From: JAJYBV01 sp021812265
GTDB taxonomy: Bacteria; Chloroflexota; Ktedonobacteria; Ktedonobacterales; JACDGC01
Length of the DNA stretch: 64,000 nt
Direction of reading: 5' to 3'
Assembly: GCA_027459525.1 (NCBI GenBank)
Contig: DAIDIC010000185.1
Span: forward strand, 1-64,000
The position numbers were made by a program, and so were the translations under genes. Below the pieces are notes generated by a model. It made no database searches. It saw only the letters and a program-made list of their open reading frames with translations, and had not been told where the DNA came from. Positions 27,615 through 37,281 of this stretch are shown here, in pieces; the stretch's first letter is position 1; each line of letters opens with the position of its first letter.

Positions 27615-27873
27615 AATGTGTATCATCCTTTTTTTTGAACATTCCGGCAGACTTATACCTCGCGCGGCGCGCAAACGCTGTGAGAAGAGAAGCCGCCAAA
27701 ACTTGGAGGGCGTTCCGTGCCCTTATGGAATCCGCAGGATTAAACCGTTTTTTCCGAAGTTTCGGTAAAGATCTGATGATTGTATTGTATCAGAAATATT
27801 TTTTTGCTGACTTTTCATGGTTTATGATGGGCTAAGTAGCTATACATACTGATCGAAAGTTGTGATATATATC

Positions 27874-28803
27874 ATGATAGATAACGCACGTATATACTGG
27901 GATGAATTATTGCGCGCTATTCGGCGGGCGCTGCCCGAAAAGACGCCGCGCGCGCAAACCAGTGTTGACGCAAAAGCTGAAACGCGCGAAAGTTCGGCGT
28001 TTGTGCTGCTGGGCGGTGGATCTCATGGCGCGGCGCAGGCCGGGGCGTTAAGTGAGCTGGTGGCGCAAGGAATAACGCCGGATATTGTTATCGGCGTTTC
28101 TGCGGGATCTTGGAATGCGGCGTTTTGGACACTGAACCCATCGGCGATGCGCGCTAGGGTGCTGGAAGCAATTTGGGCTTCGGCGAACAGCCGTGAATTG
28201 TTGGGAACTGCGCCGTGGCGCGCAGCGATTACCGCGGTGACCAACCATGGCGCAATTTATGATAATGATGGTATGCGCAAGTTTGCAGAACGGCATTTAG
28301 GCGCGTTAACATTTGCGGATACACGCATCCCGCTGCGGATATTAAGCGTGAATGTTTCACGCGGGCTGCCGGCGCTGCTGCACACAGGACCGCTGCTGGA
28401 CGCCGTGCTGGCGTCTTCGGCGATTCCGGGGATATTTCCGCCGGTGGAAATAAGCGGCGACCGGTATGTGGACGGCGGCCTGATGGAGGAAGCCGCTTGC
28501 GACGCCGCCGTGGCCTATGGCGCCACAACGATTTATATTGTTTCGTGCGGATCGATGACCAAGCGGGTTGAGAAAATTGACACAATGACGAATTTATTGA
28601 ACCGATCGCTGGAAGTGAACGGCCATTTTCGCTTTTTGCGGATGGTTGATGAATTGCGGCGGCGAAATATTAAAGCGGTTGCCATACACCCGGAAATTCC
28701 CTTTTACAGCGCGTTAGATTTTGATCGAAGCAGTGAGCTGATTCAGGCGGGGCATATGGCCGCGCGCGCGGCGCTGGCCGAAATGGACGCGATTGCGCAG
28801 TAA
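27874..28803 (+). CDS. Patatin-like phospholipase
   Basis: A 309-aa lipid acyl hydrolase. The oxyanion loop is LLGGGSHGAAQAG (Gly47-49, with His51 where Arg or Lys is usual). The nucleophile elbow GVSAG has Ser76, and the catalytic Asp is Asp200 in YVDGGLMEEA, giving the patatin Ser-Asp dyad. No signal peptide is present, so it is probably cytoplasmic or peripheral. I use ATG 27874; the frame starts at GTG 27862. A decayed pair of fold-back repeats follows the stop. Confidence 0.9.
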   Translation: MIDNARIYWDELLRAIRRALPEKTPRAQTSVDAKAETRESSAFVLLGGGSHGAAQAGALSELVAQGITPDIVIGVSAGSWNAAFWTLNPSAMRARVLEAIWASANSRELLGTAPWRAAITAVTNHGAIYDNDGMRKFAERHLGALTFADTRIPLRILSVNVSRGLPALLHTGPLLDAVLASSAIPGIFPPVEISGDRYVDGGLMEEAACDAAVAYGATTIYIVSCGSMTKRVEKIDTMTNLLNRSLEVNGHFRFLRMVDELRRRNIKAVAIHPEIPFYSALDFDRSSELIQAGHMAARAALAEMDAIAQ

Positions 28804-28822
28804 ACGGTCTTGTAATATCGGC

Positions 28823-29035
28823 CTTTCGTTTCAGCAGAGAACATTGGGGGGATATACAAGGGGCAGCGCCCTTTGTCCGGGGATCCGGGGTGTCCCCGGA
28901 CCTCCCTCTGTTTCTGCTGCGGGAAACATGCGTTTCAGCAGAGAACATCGGGGGATATACAAGGGGCAGCGCCCCTTGTCCGTGGATCCGGGGTGTTCCC
29001 GGACCTCTCTCTGTTTCAGCTGCGGGAAGTATAGC
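28823..29035 (-). repeat. Decayed tandem pair of the fold-back repeat, reverse orientation
   Basis: Two consecutive units of about 105 bp (near 28823-28930 and 28931-29035), each running from CGTTTCAGCAGAGAACAT through ATACAAGGGGCAGCGCCC to GGACCTC and TCTGTTTC. They correspond to the reverse complement of the 137-bp element, with both hairpin cores kept but the AGGACTTTCGC ends mostly lost. The pair is intergenic, between the patatin and DUF1697 genes. Confidence 0.75.
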
Positions 29036-29054
29036 TTTTATCCGGGAGATGAAC

Positions 29055-29594
29055 ATGATGTATATTGCATTGCTGCGCGGCATAAATATTGGCGGACACA
29101 TAGTAAAAATGGAGCGGCTGCGAGAGATCTTTGCCGAAATGGGATTTACGAATATCCGCACATATATCCAAAGCGGCAACGTTTTCTTTGATAGCCCTCA
29201 AACAGATCGCGCCGCTCTGAAAACTACTATTGAATCTCATTTACAGCAATCGTTAGGCTACGAAGTACCGACGTTCTTGCGCACAATCCCAGAAATGGAG
29301 CAAATTATTGCTCTGGATCCCTTTCAACATCTCAATATCACCGATGATATGCGTCTTTGCGTTGTGTTTACGTCCGAGCAAATTCCCTCCTCACTTTCAT
29401 TGCCGCTGCGCTCGCCGAAAAATGATATGGAAATTATTCAGACAACCGAACATGAAGCGTTTGTTGTATGGTATCTGAACAATGGCCGCCCGCCGGCGAA
29501 TCACTCTTTTAAAGAGCTGGGGAAGATTACCACAACGCGGTTTTTCTATACCACCGTCAAAATACTTCACGAAGCAAAAAAACACATAATATAA
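29055..29594 (+). CDS. DUF1697 family protein
   Basis: A 179-aa protein with the family start MMYIALLRGINIGGHIVKM and TYIQSGNVFFDS at residues about 39-50. The fold is ferredoxin-like and the function unknown. GGGAG lies 7-10 bases before ATG 29055/29058. The frame stays open upstream to 28890 only because it runs through the repeat pair, which is not part of the protein. Confidence 0.85.
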   Translation: MMYIALLRGINIGGHIVKMERLREIFAEMGFTNIRTYIQSGNVFFDSPQTDRAALKTTIESHLQQSLGYEVPTFLRTIPEMEQIIALDPFQHLNITDDMRLCVVFTSEQIPSSLSLPLRSPKNDMEIIQTTEHEAFVVWYLNNGRPPANHSFKELGKITTTRFFYTTVKILHEAKKHII

Positions 29595-29894
29595 AAGGAA
29601 ATTTGTCTGCGTTGCCGCCGCAAGATTCTTAATCGAGTTTTCTGCTCCGGCGCTATTGGTTTTTCGCGGGTTGCGCGCTGAACCATGCGCTCAGGAAAGT
29701 GTACTTATTTGGCGCCTGTGCGGCGCCTATTTGCAGTCTGGTGTATGATGGTTATGAAGGTCGCTAAAGGGACGATTCGCGACTGGCATGGTAAGGAGAC
29801 ACCAACAATGACAAAAATTCTATCCACAAAACATTCTTCTACCCAAAACACAATCTTTTCGTCCAAAACCTATTATTATGAGGTGAAAACTCGC

Positions 29895-32801
29895 ATGCAA
29901 CGTTCTCACTCTTTATCGCGCAGCTTCGCCTTCTACATGATTCCAATCATGTCGTTTCTGGCGATGGCGCTGACCCTTGTCGACCCGACAGGAGCGTTTG
30001 CGCGATCTATGCCTAAAATAACCCCCTTGGTGAACCAAATGCCGACGGGCGCTTGGTCACAGATTGGGCCGTTATCGCCAACCATTGGCACAACAATGCT
30101 TTCCAATGGCTTCGGCGCTTTGGCGGTAGATCCGACAACAAGCGGTTCTACAACTACCATGTATTTGGCCCCGAATGATGGCGGCCTGTTTAAAACAACC
30201 AATGACGGGACATCATGGTCCCCGGTGATGGATACACTGCCCAGCGGTGTTACTTGGCCGACCATAACACATATAGTGGTCGATCCGGAAAATCATAACA
30301 CCGTGTTTGCCGTAACCGAAAGCGGTTCCAGTTTTCAAGGAATTCTTGAGACGACCAACGGCGGCACAAGTTGGACACAGATAACACCGACAGCGTTATT
30401 AAACGAATATGGTGTTTCTAGGTTATTTGTCAATCAATATAACGACCAGGATATGTTTGCGTTAGCGTTCAACAACGCCAGCCCTGCAGTCAATGAAGTG
30501 CTGTATTCCACAAACGGCGGCGCAAACTGGACATCCAGCTCAATCGCCACCGCGGATTGGGAAAGCGGCGCAGCCAATACGCTGGCAGATCTGGCGGTCG
30601 GCTTCAGCGGCTCCGTCAGCTCTTACACCGAATATTTGTATGCGGTGGGGATTGATCCCGGCGGCGCTAATATTAACGAAGTTGACGTGGCAACCGCAAC
30701 GGCGACAACTGCCTCAAGCACGCCGACATGGGCAGCAGCAACAGCAACTGATAAAGTTGAAGCAACTTCTGTCACTGGGACAACCGGCGCGTCAATTGCC
30801 CTTGCCTCTTCGATTCCTTCGACACTGGCAGGTGTGTATGTTTCCGTAAAAGCCTCCGCTGCTCCCGGATTCTACTACTATAATGCGAGTGGTCCCGCGT
30901 TTGCTCAGCAGACTGTTGCAATTACAAACGTCTTTACCGATATGGCAGTCGATCCGCAGAACCCGACGATTGTGTATGGCTTGACAAGCGCTCCTGCGTT
31001 GTATGTGATCAACGCTGCAACGACAGCAGCATCAGGCGCTACACTGATGAACGTACCCGGAACAACATCCGATCGTGAAGTACCGCGTTTCCCATCCTGC
31101 GCTTCCGGCACAGATCCGTGCCCCGCAGAGTTTGCCAATGACGGCGGCCTGTTCTACTCCACTGCGCCGAATGTTGCTACACCGTCTACTGCTTTAATCA
31201 GCCTTACCGGCGTAGCTGATGTTTCGTTCGGTTCCTTAAACGGAGCAATTGGCGCAGGCTATAGCTCTTCACCGGAGTTCTATGGCGTCAGCAACACCAA
31301 TTATGGCTTGCTGTGGAACGGCTCAACATGGACGATGCCGGATACATCTTCGCTTAGCGCAACATCAGTCGCAATCGATCAGTCGAACAACGCGAAGATT
31401 TACTATGCAACTGGCAGTTTTATTTATGTCAGCAATAACAGCGGAGCAACGTTTGGCTCAATTAACGCTGCCCAAACTCCATTTGTTATTGATCCTGCAA
31501 ATGACTCGCATATCGTCTCTAACAGCACAACCGCTAATGATGTTTGGGAATCCACCAATGGTGGTGTTTCCGGTAACAATTCAGCAGCAGGGTTTACTAC
31601 GGCAGCCATTGCCATAGACCCAACCAACAGCACTGTTGTGTTTGTCGGCGGAACGTCGCATCTTTCCGAAGCGACGAATGCGGATAGCGCTTCAACAACC
31701 TATACATCGCTTTCAACTGCTTATACACCGGTATCGATTGTCGTCGACTCGCATGATTCCACCGGAAACACAGCGTATTTTGCGACTTCCAGCGGTGTGT
31801 ATGAAGTAAGCAGCGCGACATCAACACCGGCGTTCACAGCGTTCAGCACAACCGGTCTGCCGGCTTCACCGGAAATTTCACAGATTGGTATGTACTATTC
31901 CGGCAATACACCTGTGTTCGTTGCGTTGGCAAGCGGCACTCTTACCAGCAACTCGTTGTACTACACCACATCAACAACAGCAGCGTGGACAAAACTGTCC
32001 AGCGGTCTGCCTTCTGCGCCAATCAATGGTTTCGCAATTAACAAGGACCACACCGCTATTACGGCATATACACAGGGCCGTGGCGCATGGGTGCTTGCAT
32101 TGCCGACAGCTAAAGCGCAGTCGGTTGGTGTGTATAGTCCAAGCACTGGCACATTCTTCTTGAACTATAGCAACACAGCCGGTACTGCCAATGTTACTGT
32201 GCAGTATGGCCCAGCTAACTCCACGCCGCTGATTGGCGACTGGACGGGGCAGGGCTTCCAAACCGTCGGTGTGTATAACAACGGTGTGTTTTACCTGAAA
32301 AACAGCGATACAGCCGGTAATGCGGATATTACCTTCCAGTACGGGCCAATCAACAGCAGCGCTGTTCCGTTAGTCGGTGACTGGACGGGTCAGGGCAAGA
32401 GCACTATAGGTATATACCTAAACGGCACATTCTACCTGAAGAATTCCAACGCCGCCGGCAGCGCAGATATTACCTTTAATTTCGGCGGTCCGGGAGATAT
32501 TCCGGTGGTCGGTGACTGGAGTGGATCCGGTCATACTTCAGTCGGTGTGTATGATCCTTCAACAGGAACATTCTACCTGAAGAATACCTTAGCCGCCGGT
32601 TTACCGGATTACACCTTTGCGTATGGCCCAATAGGCTCAACTCCTATCGCCGGTGATTGGACTGGTCAAGGATTTGCTACTGTAGGCGTGTATGACACAA
32701 ATACATTCTTCTTGAAGAATTCTAACGCCGCCGGTAACGCAGACACCACATTTATGTATGGTTTCAGCGGAACGGTTCCGTTAGTAGGCAACTATCGGTA
32801 G
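29895..32801 (+). CDS. Secreted BNR-type beta-propeller protein with C-terminal 47-residue repeats
   Basis: A 968-aa exported protein. The signal peptide (SFAFYMIPIMSFLAMALTLV, ending near GAFA) is followed by a large BNR/sortilin-like propeller with blades such as GGLFKTTNDGTSWSP, ETTNGGTSWTQI and YSTNGGANWTSS. Residues 743-968 are five repeats of about 45 residues of the form SVGVYxxxTGTFYLKNSNxAG...GDWTGQGx, the same repeat as in the S53 protease at 33456. I start at ATG 29895, which has GAGGTG at a good distance and gives a normal signal peptide. ATG 29808, also with a strong site (AAGGAG), would add 29 residues. No catalytic motif is visible, so an adhesive or binding role at the surface is likely. 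A terminator follows. Confidence 0.78.
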   Translation: MQRSHSLSRSFAFYMIPIMSFLAMALTLVDPTGAFARSMPKITPLVNQMPTGAWSQIGPLSPTIGTTMLSNGFGALAVDPTTSGSTTTMYLAPNDGGLFKTTNDGTSWSPVMDTLPSGVTWPTITHIVVDPENHNTVFAVTESGSSFQGILETTNGGTSWTQITPTALLNEYGVSRLFVNQYNDQDMFALAFNNASPAVNEVLYSTNGGANWTSSSIATADWESGAANTLADLAVGFSGSVSSYTEYLYAVGIDPGGANINEVDVATATATTASSTPTWAAATATDKVEATSVTGTTGASIALASSIPSTLAGVYVSVKASAAPGFYYYNASGPAFAQQTVAITNVFTDMAVDPQNPTIVYGLTSAPALYVINAATTAASGATLMNVPGTTSDREVPRFPSCASGTDPCPAEFANDGGLFYSTAPNVATPSTALISLTGVADVSFGSLNGAIGAGYSSSPEFYGVSNTNYGLLWNGSTWTMPDTSSLSATSVAIDQSNNAKIYYATGSFIYVSNNSGATFGSINAAQTPFVIDPANDSHIVSNSTTANDVWESTNGGVSGNNSAAGFTTAAIAIDPTNSTVVFVGGTSHLSEATNADSASTTYTSLSTAYTPVSIVVDSHDSTGNTAYFATSSGVYEVSSATSTPAFTAFSTTGLPASPEISQIGMYYSGNTPVFVALASGTLTSNSLYYTTSTTAAWTKLSSGLPSAPINGFAINKDHTAITAYTQGRGAWVLALPTAKAQSVGVYSPSTGTFFLNYSNTAGTANVTVQYGPANSTPLIGDWTGQGFQTVGVYNNGVFYLKNSDTAGNADITFQYGPINSSAVPLVGDWTGQGKSTIGIYLNGTFYLKNSNAAGSADITFNFGGPGDIPVVGDWSGSGHTSVGVYDPSTGTFYLKNTLAAGLPDYTFAYGPIGSTPIAGDWTGQGFATVGVYDTNTFFLKNSNAAGNADTTFMYGFSGTVPLVGNYR
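32121..32798 (+). repeat. Five protein-level propeller repeats (VGVY...GDWTGQG)
   Basis: Encodes five consecutive units beginning SVGVY, TVGVY, TIGIY, SVGVY, TVGVY, each ending with a GDW[TS]G-type segment. Related to the seven-unit array at 33459-34427 on the other strand. Confidence 0.85.
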
Positions 32802-32835
32802 TCTCCTAACCACGTCCTTGTAACGCAAGGATGAG

Positions 32836-32870
32836 TGCGCCTTCGGAATTTCTGAAGGCGCATTTTGTTT
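32836..32870 (+). terminator. Terminator after the BNR propeller gene
   Basis: Stem TGCGCCTTC (32836-32844) with GAAGGCGCA (32854-32862), then TTTTGTTT. The end of the opposite-strand AraC-like gene abuts it. Confidence 0.82.
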
Positions 32871-33246
32871 ATGCTGCGAATATCTTCACATTCATGTATC
32901 CATTATCCGTGGTTTTTTGTCGCCCCCGAATCCGGGCATATTCGGGTGTTAGGCCGGTTCGGGAACGAAAGGCGCGATACAACGAATTTGCCTCTTCATA
33001 TCCCAGTAAAAAAGCGATTTGTCCGCTGGAGTACTCTGAGGAGATGAGATAACGCCAAGCTAATTCTTCTCGCAGATCATCCGGCGCTTTTTGAAAACTG
33101 GTTCCCTCAACGCGCAGGCGCCGTTGGAGCGTTCGGCTGCTTACCGCAAGCCGCGCCGCAACATCGTTGATGGATGTTTGACCACTTGCCAGAATTTCAA
33201 TGAATGTGGCCTGCACACGATCACGATACGTTGCCTCTTTAGTCAA
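32869..33246 (-). CDS. AraC-type DNA-binding domain protein, probably truncated
   Basis: A 125-aa protein consisting almost entirely of the AraC HTH_18 domain: TSINDVAARLAVSSRTLQRR, the GTSFQ linker, and QIAFLLGYEEANSLYRAFRS with GLTPEYARIR. Full AraC regulators of this subgroup are about 330 residues with an N-terminal sensor half, which is absent here. The preceding 209 bp show no remnant of it. It may be a functional stand-alone DNA-binding protein or the residue of a larger gene. The usual LLDDLREELA context reads KAPDDLREELA. Confidence 0.7.
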   Translation of the reverse strand: MTKEATYRDRVQATFIEILASGQTSINDVAARLAVSSRTLQRRLRVEGTSFQKAPDDLREELAWRYLISSEYSSGQIAFLLGYEEANSLYRAFRSRTGLTPEYARIRGRQKTTDNGYMNVKIFAA

Positions 33247-33455
33247 TAATCAAACAAGGTGGGGGAATTTTTTCAGGGCATACCGCAGGAATTCATCATA
33301 TGAGGATTAGATGCGCCATCTGCTCATCATGGATATCATCCGGTGATTTACAGGCAGCGCCAGCCTTTGTTGCGCGTATTGAGTGCGTCCGCCGCTTTTT
33401 GCAAAAAAGCAGATGCGGCCGGGCGTTATAGTCGCATCTGCAATGGGAACGTATA

Positions 33456-36320
33456 TTATGTATGCCACTTGCCGGCTATAGGAGTTGCGCCGGATGGCCC
33501 AAAATTAGCTGTAATATCGGTGTTGCCTGCTGCGTTACTGTTTCGCAAATAAAACCAGCCGTTATTATACACACCAACGCTGTCAAAACCTTTGCCCGTC
33601 CAGTCTCCCACGATTGGAACACTGCTCAGTGGCCCGAAGGCGAATGTGTTATCTACTGCCCCGGCAGAGTTGCTGTTTTTGAGGTAAAAGGTTCCTGTTT
33701 GGGCGTCATACACACCAACGCTGTCATATCCTTTGCCCGTCCAGTCTCCCACGATTGGAATACTGCCTGCCGGTCCGAATACAAAAGAATTATCTGCCGG
33801 ACCGGCAGAGTTGGCGTATTTCAGAAAAAATGTCCCCGTTTGCGAATCATATGCGCCGACGCTGTCATATCCTTTGCCCGTCCAGTCTCCCACGATTGGA
33901 ACACTGCCTGCCGGCCCAAAAACAAATGAAATATCTGTAGCGCCGGTGGAGCTGCCATTTTTCAAAAAGAAGGTTCCCGTTTGGGAATCGTAGGCGCCAA
34001 TACTGCTATATCCTTTGCCTACCCAACCTCCCACGATTGGAACGCTGCCCGCCGGCCCATACACAAAAGAAGTATCGGCGCTGCCGGAGGAGTTGGTGTT
34101 TTTCAAAAAGAACGCGCCGGTTTTTGAGTCGTATACACCGACGGTGTTATATCCGCTGCCCGTCCAGTCACCCACCAGCGGAACACTGTTTGGCGGCCCG
34201 TACACAAAAGAAATATCTGCCGGACCGGCAGAGTTGGTGTTTTTCAAAAAGAACGCGCCGGTTTGGGGAACATATACGCCGACGGTGTCATATCCTTTGC
34301 CCGTCCAGTCACCCACCAGCGGAACGCTGTTTGCCGGCCCGTATGCAAATATATTATCGGCGTTTCCGTTGCCATTGCTGTTTTTCAGATAAAAGGTTCC
34401 GGTTTGGGAGTTGTAGACGCCAATAGAATTTTGCAGCGGTGTTTTAGTGGCCGGAGTTGCGGTAGCTGTTGCCGTTGTAGTAGCTGTCGGAGTTGTGGTA
34501 GCAGTGGCTGTTGTAGTAGCTGTCGGAGTTGTAGTAGCGGTCGCCGTTACGCTTGGGGTAGGAGTTGGTGTTCCGCCGGACGACGATACTCCATTAACAA
34601 ATACTTGCGCCAGATTCCATGCGTCTAAGCTTCCGATTCCCGACGCAGGATCATAGTTTGCTGTTGCGGAATAATATAAATTATTTCCTTGGGTAATGTC
34701 GTGATACGCTGAGCTATATGCGTAAGAGTTGTAATAGGTATAAAGCGCTTGATTCACATAGCCGGCTTTGGGTTTGTTATGAGCGGTAAGATATGCGTCG
34801 ATTTGCGCCATTACTGCCGTCCATAGCGGCGCGGCGGCGCTCGTTCCTCCGACAATCGTCCAACCGGATGAATAACAGCCGGATGCGCTGATCGTACAGT
34901 ACATAGAATATCCTGTTGCAGGATCTGCGTTAGCGGAAACATCGGGGACGACACGCATTTGCGTTGGATCGCTGATATTTGGCGCCGTGTTTTGATACGA
35001 TGGTTCGTTGAACATAGCGCTATATCCGCCGCCGCCGCCGGCTCCGGTAGCGCTGTTGGATGTGTCTGTTGGGTCGCCCCATACACTTTCACTTTGGTAT
35101 TGGTTAAACGCAGTAAGCTGCAATTGTGTGCCGCCGACTCCAACAACATATGGATCATCGGCCGGTGAATCAACCGCCAAGTTTGGGTATGAATTCAATG
35201 AGTCATTGCAGTCGTAGGCTCCGGAATCACCGGCGGCGGCAAAGAAAGTTTGCCCTTGTGCGGCCATCTCCATAAAAACAGAGTCCATTGCGTTCAGCGT
35301 TGCGGAGCCATTGGCGGCTTCACAGCTGCCCCAGCTGGCGGAAACAACCGGATCGATGTCTGCAGTGGCTATGGCGCTCAGAACATCGGTATATGGGGTT
35401 GACTGCGTGGCAATATACACATCTTGCGCGGCGTTCGGCGCAATAGAGTTTAGCACCTCTATATCCAATTCATCTTCAATAGCGCCGCTTCCCGGGGTAT
35501 TTGTTGCGCCGTTTACCAAATGGATGGTTATATTAGGGTCTGGCAGGCTATAATTGCCGGCAAATGCGTTGACATCGCTTTGCGTAAAGCCGTCAAACTC
35601 TACCAAACCGATTCTTATGTTGGCGCCGCTGTTTACCGCTGTTTGCAGCGAACCAATATCATATCCCGAAACTAATTGCGCAGGGGTATATCCGCCTACC
35701 GGGCCGCTTCCCACTTTGGGTGTTGCGGAATTTTTCGACGCAAAGAGCACATGCGGCTGCGCTTTCGGCAAATTATCCAAGCCGGTAATAGCGGTAATAT
35801 AGGGCGCAATAGTTTGTGGCGCTGCCGGTGATGTTACTGAATCATAATAAACATGTCCTTGCACGGATATCAACGCCATACGCGCCTGAAACGCGGCTGC
35901 GGCTTGCGCTGCGGTGGCGTTGGCGCTGATAATTAAATGGTTGGCAGAAACCTCTATGCCGGTCATTCCTTGAGCCGCTAAATAATTTTCCACTGCCGCC
36001 AATTGCGTGGTAGTGGGGCCAAACATGAGGGCAAACTGCGCCGGAGTAATGTAGTTATGATAGAGCGCCGAAGCGGGGTTTTGCTGCGCAGCTATAAACG
36101 CCTTTAGCGTCGCCGGGTTTTTTATTGCCATATTAACGTGGATATTTAATGGGGCGGTGTCTGCCATCGGCTCAATAACTGCAAACCGATTTGGCAGTAT
36201 TGAGTTTTGCCGCAATACTGTTATTTGCGGACGCAGCGGCGCGGATACGCGCAAATTTTTTATAGAGCCTTGCCAAACCAGCGCGGCAATGATTGCCGCC
36301 GCAAATAACAGTTTTTTCAT
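33456..36320 (-). CDS. S53 family (kumamolisin-type) serine-carboxyl peptidase with propeller repeats
   Basis: A 954-aa secreted protease. Residues 1-27 are a signal peptide (MKKLLFAAAIIAALVW). Residues about 40-195 form the pro-kumamolisin activation domain. The catalytic domain at about 205-580 has Glu282 and Asp286 (IEDELDIEV), oxyanion Asp365 (AAAGDSGAYD) and Ser494 (GGTSAAAPLW), matching the S53 Glu-Asp-Ser set. DPASGIGSLD is the calcium site. A Thr/Pro/Ala linker (584-628) leads to seven repeats of 47 residues (632-954). The start at ATG 36320 follows AAGGAAG; the longer open frame runs into a fold-back repeat. S53 enzymes are acid-active extracellular proteases, and the repeats probably tether it at the surface or bind substrate. 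Confidence 0.93.
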   Translation of the reverse strand: MKKLLFAAAIIAALVWQGSIKNLRVSAPLRPQITVLRQNSILPNRFAVIEPMADTAPLNIHVNMAIKNPATLKAFIAAQQNPASALYHNYITPAQFALMFGPTTTQLAAVENYLAAQGMTGIEVSANHLIISANATAAQAAAAFQARMALISVQGHVYYDSVTSPAAPQTIAPYITAITGLDNLPKAQPHVLFASKNSATPKVGSGPVGGYTPAQLVSGYDIGSLQTAVNSGANIRIGLVEFDGFTQSDVNAFAGNYSLPDPNITIHLVNGATNTPGSGAIEDELDIEVLNSIAPNAAQDVYIATQSTPYTDVLSAIATADIDPVVSASWGSCEAANGSATLNAMDSVFMEMAAQGQTFFAAAGDSGAYDCNDSLNSYPNLAVDSPADDPYVVGVGGTQLQLTAFNQYQSESVWGDPTDTSNSATGAGGGGGYSAMFNEPSYQNTAPNISDPTQMRVVPDVSANADPATGYSMYCTISASGCYSSGWTIVGGTSAAAPLWTAVMAQIDAYLTAHNKPKAGYVNQALYTYYNSYAYSSAYHDITQGNNLYYSATANYDPASGIGSLDAWNLAQVFVNGVSSSGGTPTPTPSVTATATTTPTATTTATATTTPTATTTATATATPATKTPLQNSIGVYNSQTGTFYLKNSNGNGNADNIFAYGPANSVPLVGDWTGKGYDTVGVYVPQTGAFFLKNTNSAGPADISFVYGPPNSVPLVGDWTGSGYNTVGVYDSKTGAFFLKNTNSSGSADTSFVYGPAGSVPIVGGWVGKGYSSIGAYDSQTGTFFLKNGSSTGATDISFVFGPAGSVPIVGDWTGKGYDSVGAYDSQTGTFFLKYANSAGPADNSFVFGPAGSIPIVGDWTGKGYDSVGVYDAQTGTFYLKNSNSAGAVDNTFAFGPLSSVPIVGDWTGKGFDSVGVYNNGWFYLRNSNAAGNTDITANFGPSGATPIAGKWHT
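33459..34427 (-). repeat. Seven tandem 141-bp coding repeats
   Basis: Six units of 47 residues and a last one of 41 (for example TVGVYVPQTGAFFLKNTNSA). Each has a VGVY/IGAY strand, an FFLKN or FYLKN strand, an F-x-[YF]GP turn and a GDWTGKGY end. The units are more alike to each other than to the five units of the neighbouring BNR protein. Confidence 0.9.
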
Positions 36321-36372
36321 CAAAAAAAACTTCCTTAAAATTAAGTATGAATCCATCATGATTTTCAATTGC

Positions 36373-36509
36373 AGGACTTTCGCTTGAAAGAACGGCACAT
36401 GTTTTCTCGTATTTGAAGCAGAAGTGGGCTGGGGACACTCCGGAACCCCGTACAAGGGGCGACTGCCCCTTATACATCCCTCGATTTTCCCTGCTGAAGC
36501 GAAAGTCCT
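36373..36509 (+). repeat. 137-bp fold-back repeat element, copy 3
   Basis: Starts AGGACTTTCGCTTGAAAG and ends CTGAAGCGAAAGTCCT, with inner hairpins intact (CAAGGGGCGACTGCCCCTT). Exactly 137 bp, like copy 1. It lies upstream of the S53 protease gene. Confidence 0.87.
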
Positions 36510-36694
36510 GAATCGGTTATATCCAGTATATTCTTTATGCCCCAGCGTTTTATGGAATTTGCCGAGCTGTTTGCTGAAAGTACTGTCTCAGATATTTCAC
36601 TCAACTTCACTTAACGCGGTTATCCGCATGATTTTTGCTCATGCGGATGAAAAAATATATGTTATATGCTTTTTTTGATATGAACCGCATGTTT

Positions 36695-36949
36695 TTAATT
36701 ATGAGTATATTCGGGTTCGCGCTGATGCGAACCGTTTGCCTCATATTTGGGCAGTTCATGCTGAGAAAAATCATATGTATTTGTTTCACGGAATTGGTTT
36801 ACCCACTCAACGGCGCCTGTAAATCCTTTATACGCCGTAGTTCCGGCTTTAACGAGCCATGCGCGGCTGTCTTCACGCGACGCTAAATAAGCTGCTCCGG
36901 CCCCAAACGCGGCCAAAACGAGAGAAGTGACTACTGCGGTCTTTTTCAT
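36695..36949 (-). CDS. Small exported or membrane-anchored protein
   Basis: An 84-aa protein. The N-terminus MKKTAVVTSLVLAAFGAGAA is a signal sequence or membrane anchor. The rest is polar with a short helix (YKGFTGAVEWVNQFRE) and a charged tail. The start at ATG 36949 is set by a perfect AAGGAG five bases upstream. The shape resembles YtxH-like small membrane proteins but no diagnostic motif is present. Confidence 0.55.
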   Translation of the reverse strand: MKKTAVVTSLVLAAFGAGAAYLASREDSRAWLVKAGTTAYKGFTGAVEWVNQFRETNTYDFSQHELPKYEANGSHQREPEYTHN

Positions 36950-37281
36950 GGAAACTCCTTGTGTATTTGTTACTAAAAATAGGATGCTACGAGAGATGCG
37001 TCTTCGTTGACGAATCACACGTACCACTCATATTTCATCGCATAAAATACCGCAGATCATGATGTCTTATTGTCACAAAAATACGGCCTAGATGTCTCTT
37101 TAAGATGGCGCGGCGCAAACAAACTGAGTGATAAGCCGCCAATACTATCTTTAGCATATTTGTAACCGGAACCAGCATAATATACAATGAATCTGGAGCG
37201 ATTTCGCAAGTGTTTTCGACGCAAGATTCGTATAAGCAGATTCTTCGAGCGCGCAATGTCGCCGCTATGTTCATCATAATT
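36950..37281. other. Intergenic region, no gene recognised
   Basis: 332 bp between the small membrane protein and repeat copy 4. Short frames on both strands lack family resemblance. Confidence 0.45.

Noticed and set aside
28890..29054. 55-codon extension of the DUF1697 frame and the overlapping 28793-29191 frame
   Set aside because: Both are open only because the fold-back repeat pair lacks stops; DUF1697 proteins begin at MMYIALLRG.
34440..34580. Low-complexity DNA repeat as a separate element
   Set aside because: It encodes the Thr/Pro/Ala linker of the S53 protease and is explained by codon repetition.
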